DNA of 5,063 bases from Candidatus Woesearchaeota archaeon (GTDB taxonomy: Archaea > Nanobdellota > Nanobdellia > SCGC-AAA011-G17 > JACPNG01). The position numbers were made by a program, and so were the translations under genes. A model generated the notes under the pieces. The model ran no database searches, was not told the DNA's origin, and saw nothing but the letters and a program-made list of their open reading frames with translations. Shown here piece by piece: positions 5,061-5,063 of this stretch. The stretch covers positions 1 through 5,063 of the forward strand of contig JAGVXQ010000055.1 of the NCBI GenBank assembly GCA_018303705.1, in the 5' to 3' direction. Positions within the stretch are counted from its first letter, which is position 1; the number at the start of each line of letters is the position of its first letter.

Positions 5061-5063
5061 ATG
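5061..5063 (+). CDS. Probable start codon of the next gene (only ATG in window)
   Basis: The last three bases are ATG, placed about 27 nt after a TATA-like word and in a gene-free stretch. A leaderless rightward gene divergent from the operon is likely, but its product cannot be seen. Confidence 0.5.

Overview
The window reads as a piece of an AT-rich archaeal chromosome, most likely from a small-genome DPANN lineage (Woesearchaeota/Pacearchaeota-like). The evidence is a stand-alone archaeal ZPR1 zinc-finger protein, a diphthamide-synthase (Dph2) homologue, an archaeal-type endonuclease III, and archaeal TATA promoters about 25-28 nt ahead of several start codons. The lineage is an inference from gene content and style; there is no rRNA or other marker here to prove it.

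Layout. Positions 1-1353 (minus, open at the left edge) encode a secreted, Asp/Ser-rich, strongly helical protein. A 181-nt divergent intergenic region (1354-1534) carries promoters in both directions and a helically phased array of ATGCTT repeats. Going right, a membrane-anchored winged-helix protein (1535-2212) overlaps endonuclease III (2187-2831). Endonuclease III converges, with 3 nt between stops, on a minus-strand gene for a small uncharacterised helix-turn-helix-like protein (2835-3296). A compact minus-strand operon follows, read from right to left: a 119-residue Rossmann-like, CARF-resembling protein (4922-4563), ZPR1 (4561-4046) and a Dph2-like protein (4026-3379). The last 141 nt form a second divergent promoter region, and the window ends on the probable ATG of a rightward gene.

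How the genes may work together. ZPR1 is known in eukaryotes as a folding factor for elongation factor 1A, and Dph2 starts diphthamide formation on elongation factor 2, so the operon looks like an elongation-factor maturation module with an unexplained nucleotide-binding-like protein in first place. The Dph2 homologue lacks the whole first domain and with it one of the three cluster-ligating cysteines, although it has no visible frameshift. This is the most unusual single observation. The left half pairs an envelope protein with a membrane-bound putative transcription regulator across one control region, which suggests, without proving, envelope-linked regulation.

No tRNA, rRNA, CRISPR array, insertion sequence or attachment site was seen.
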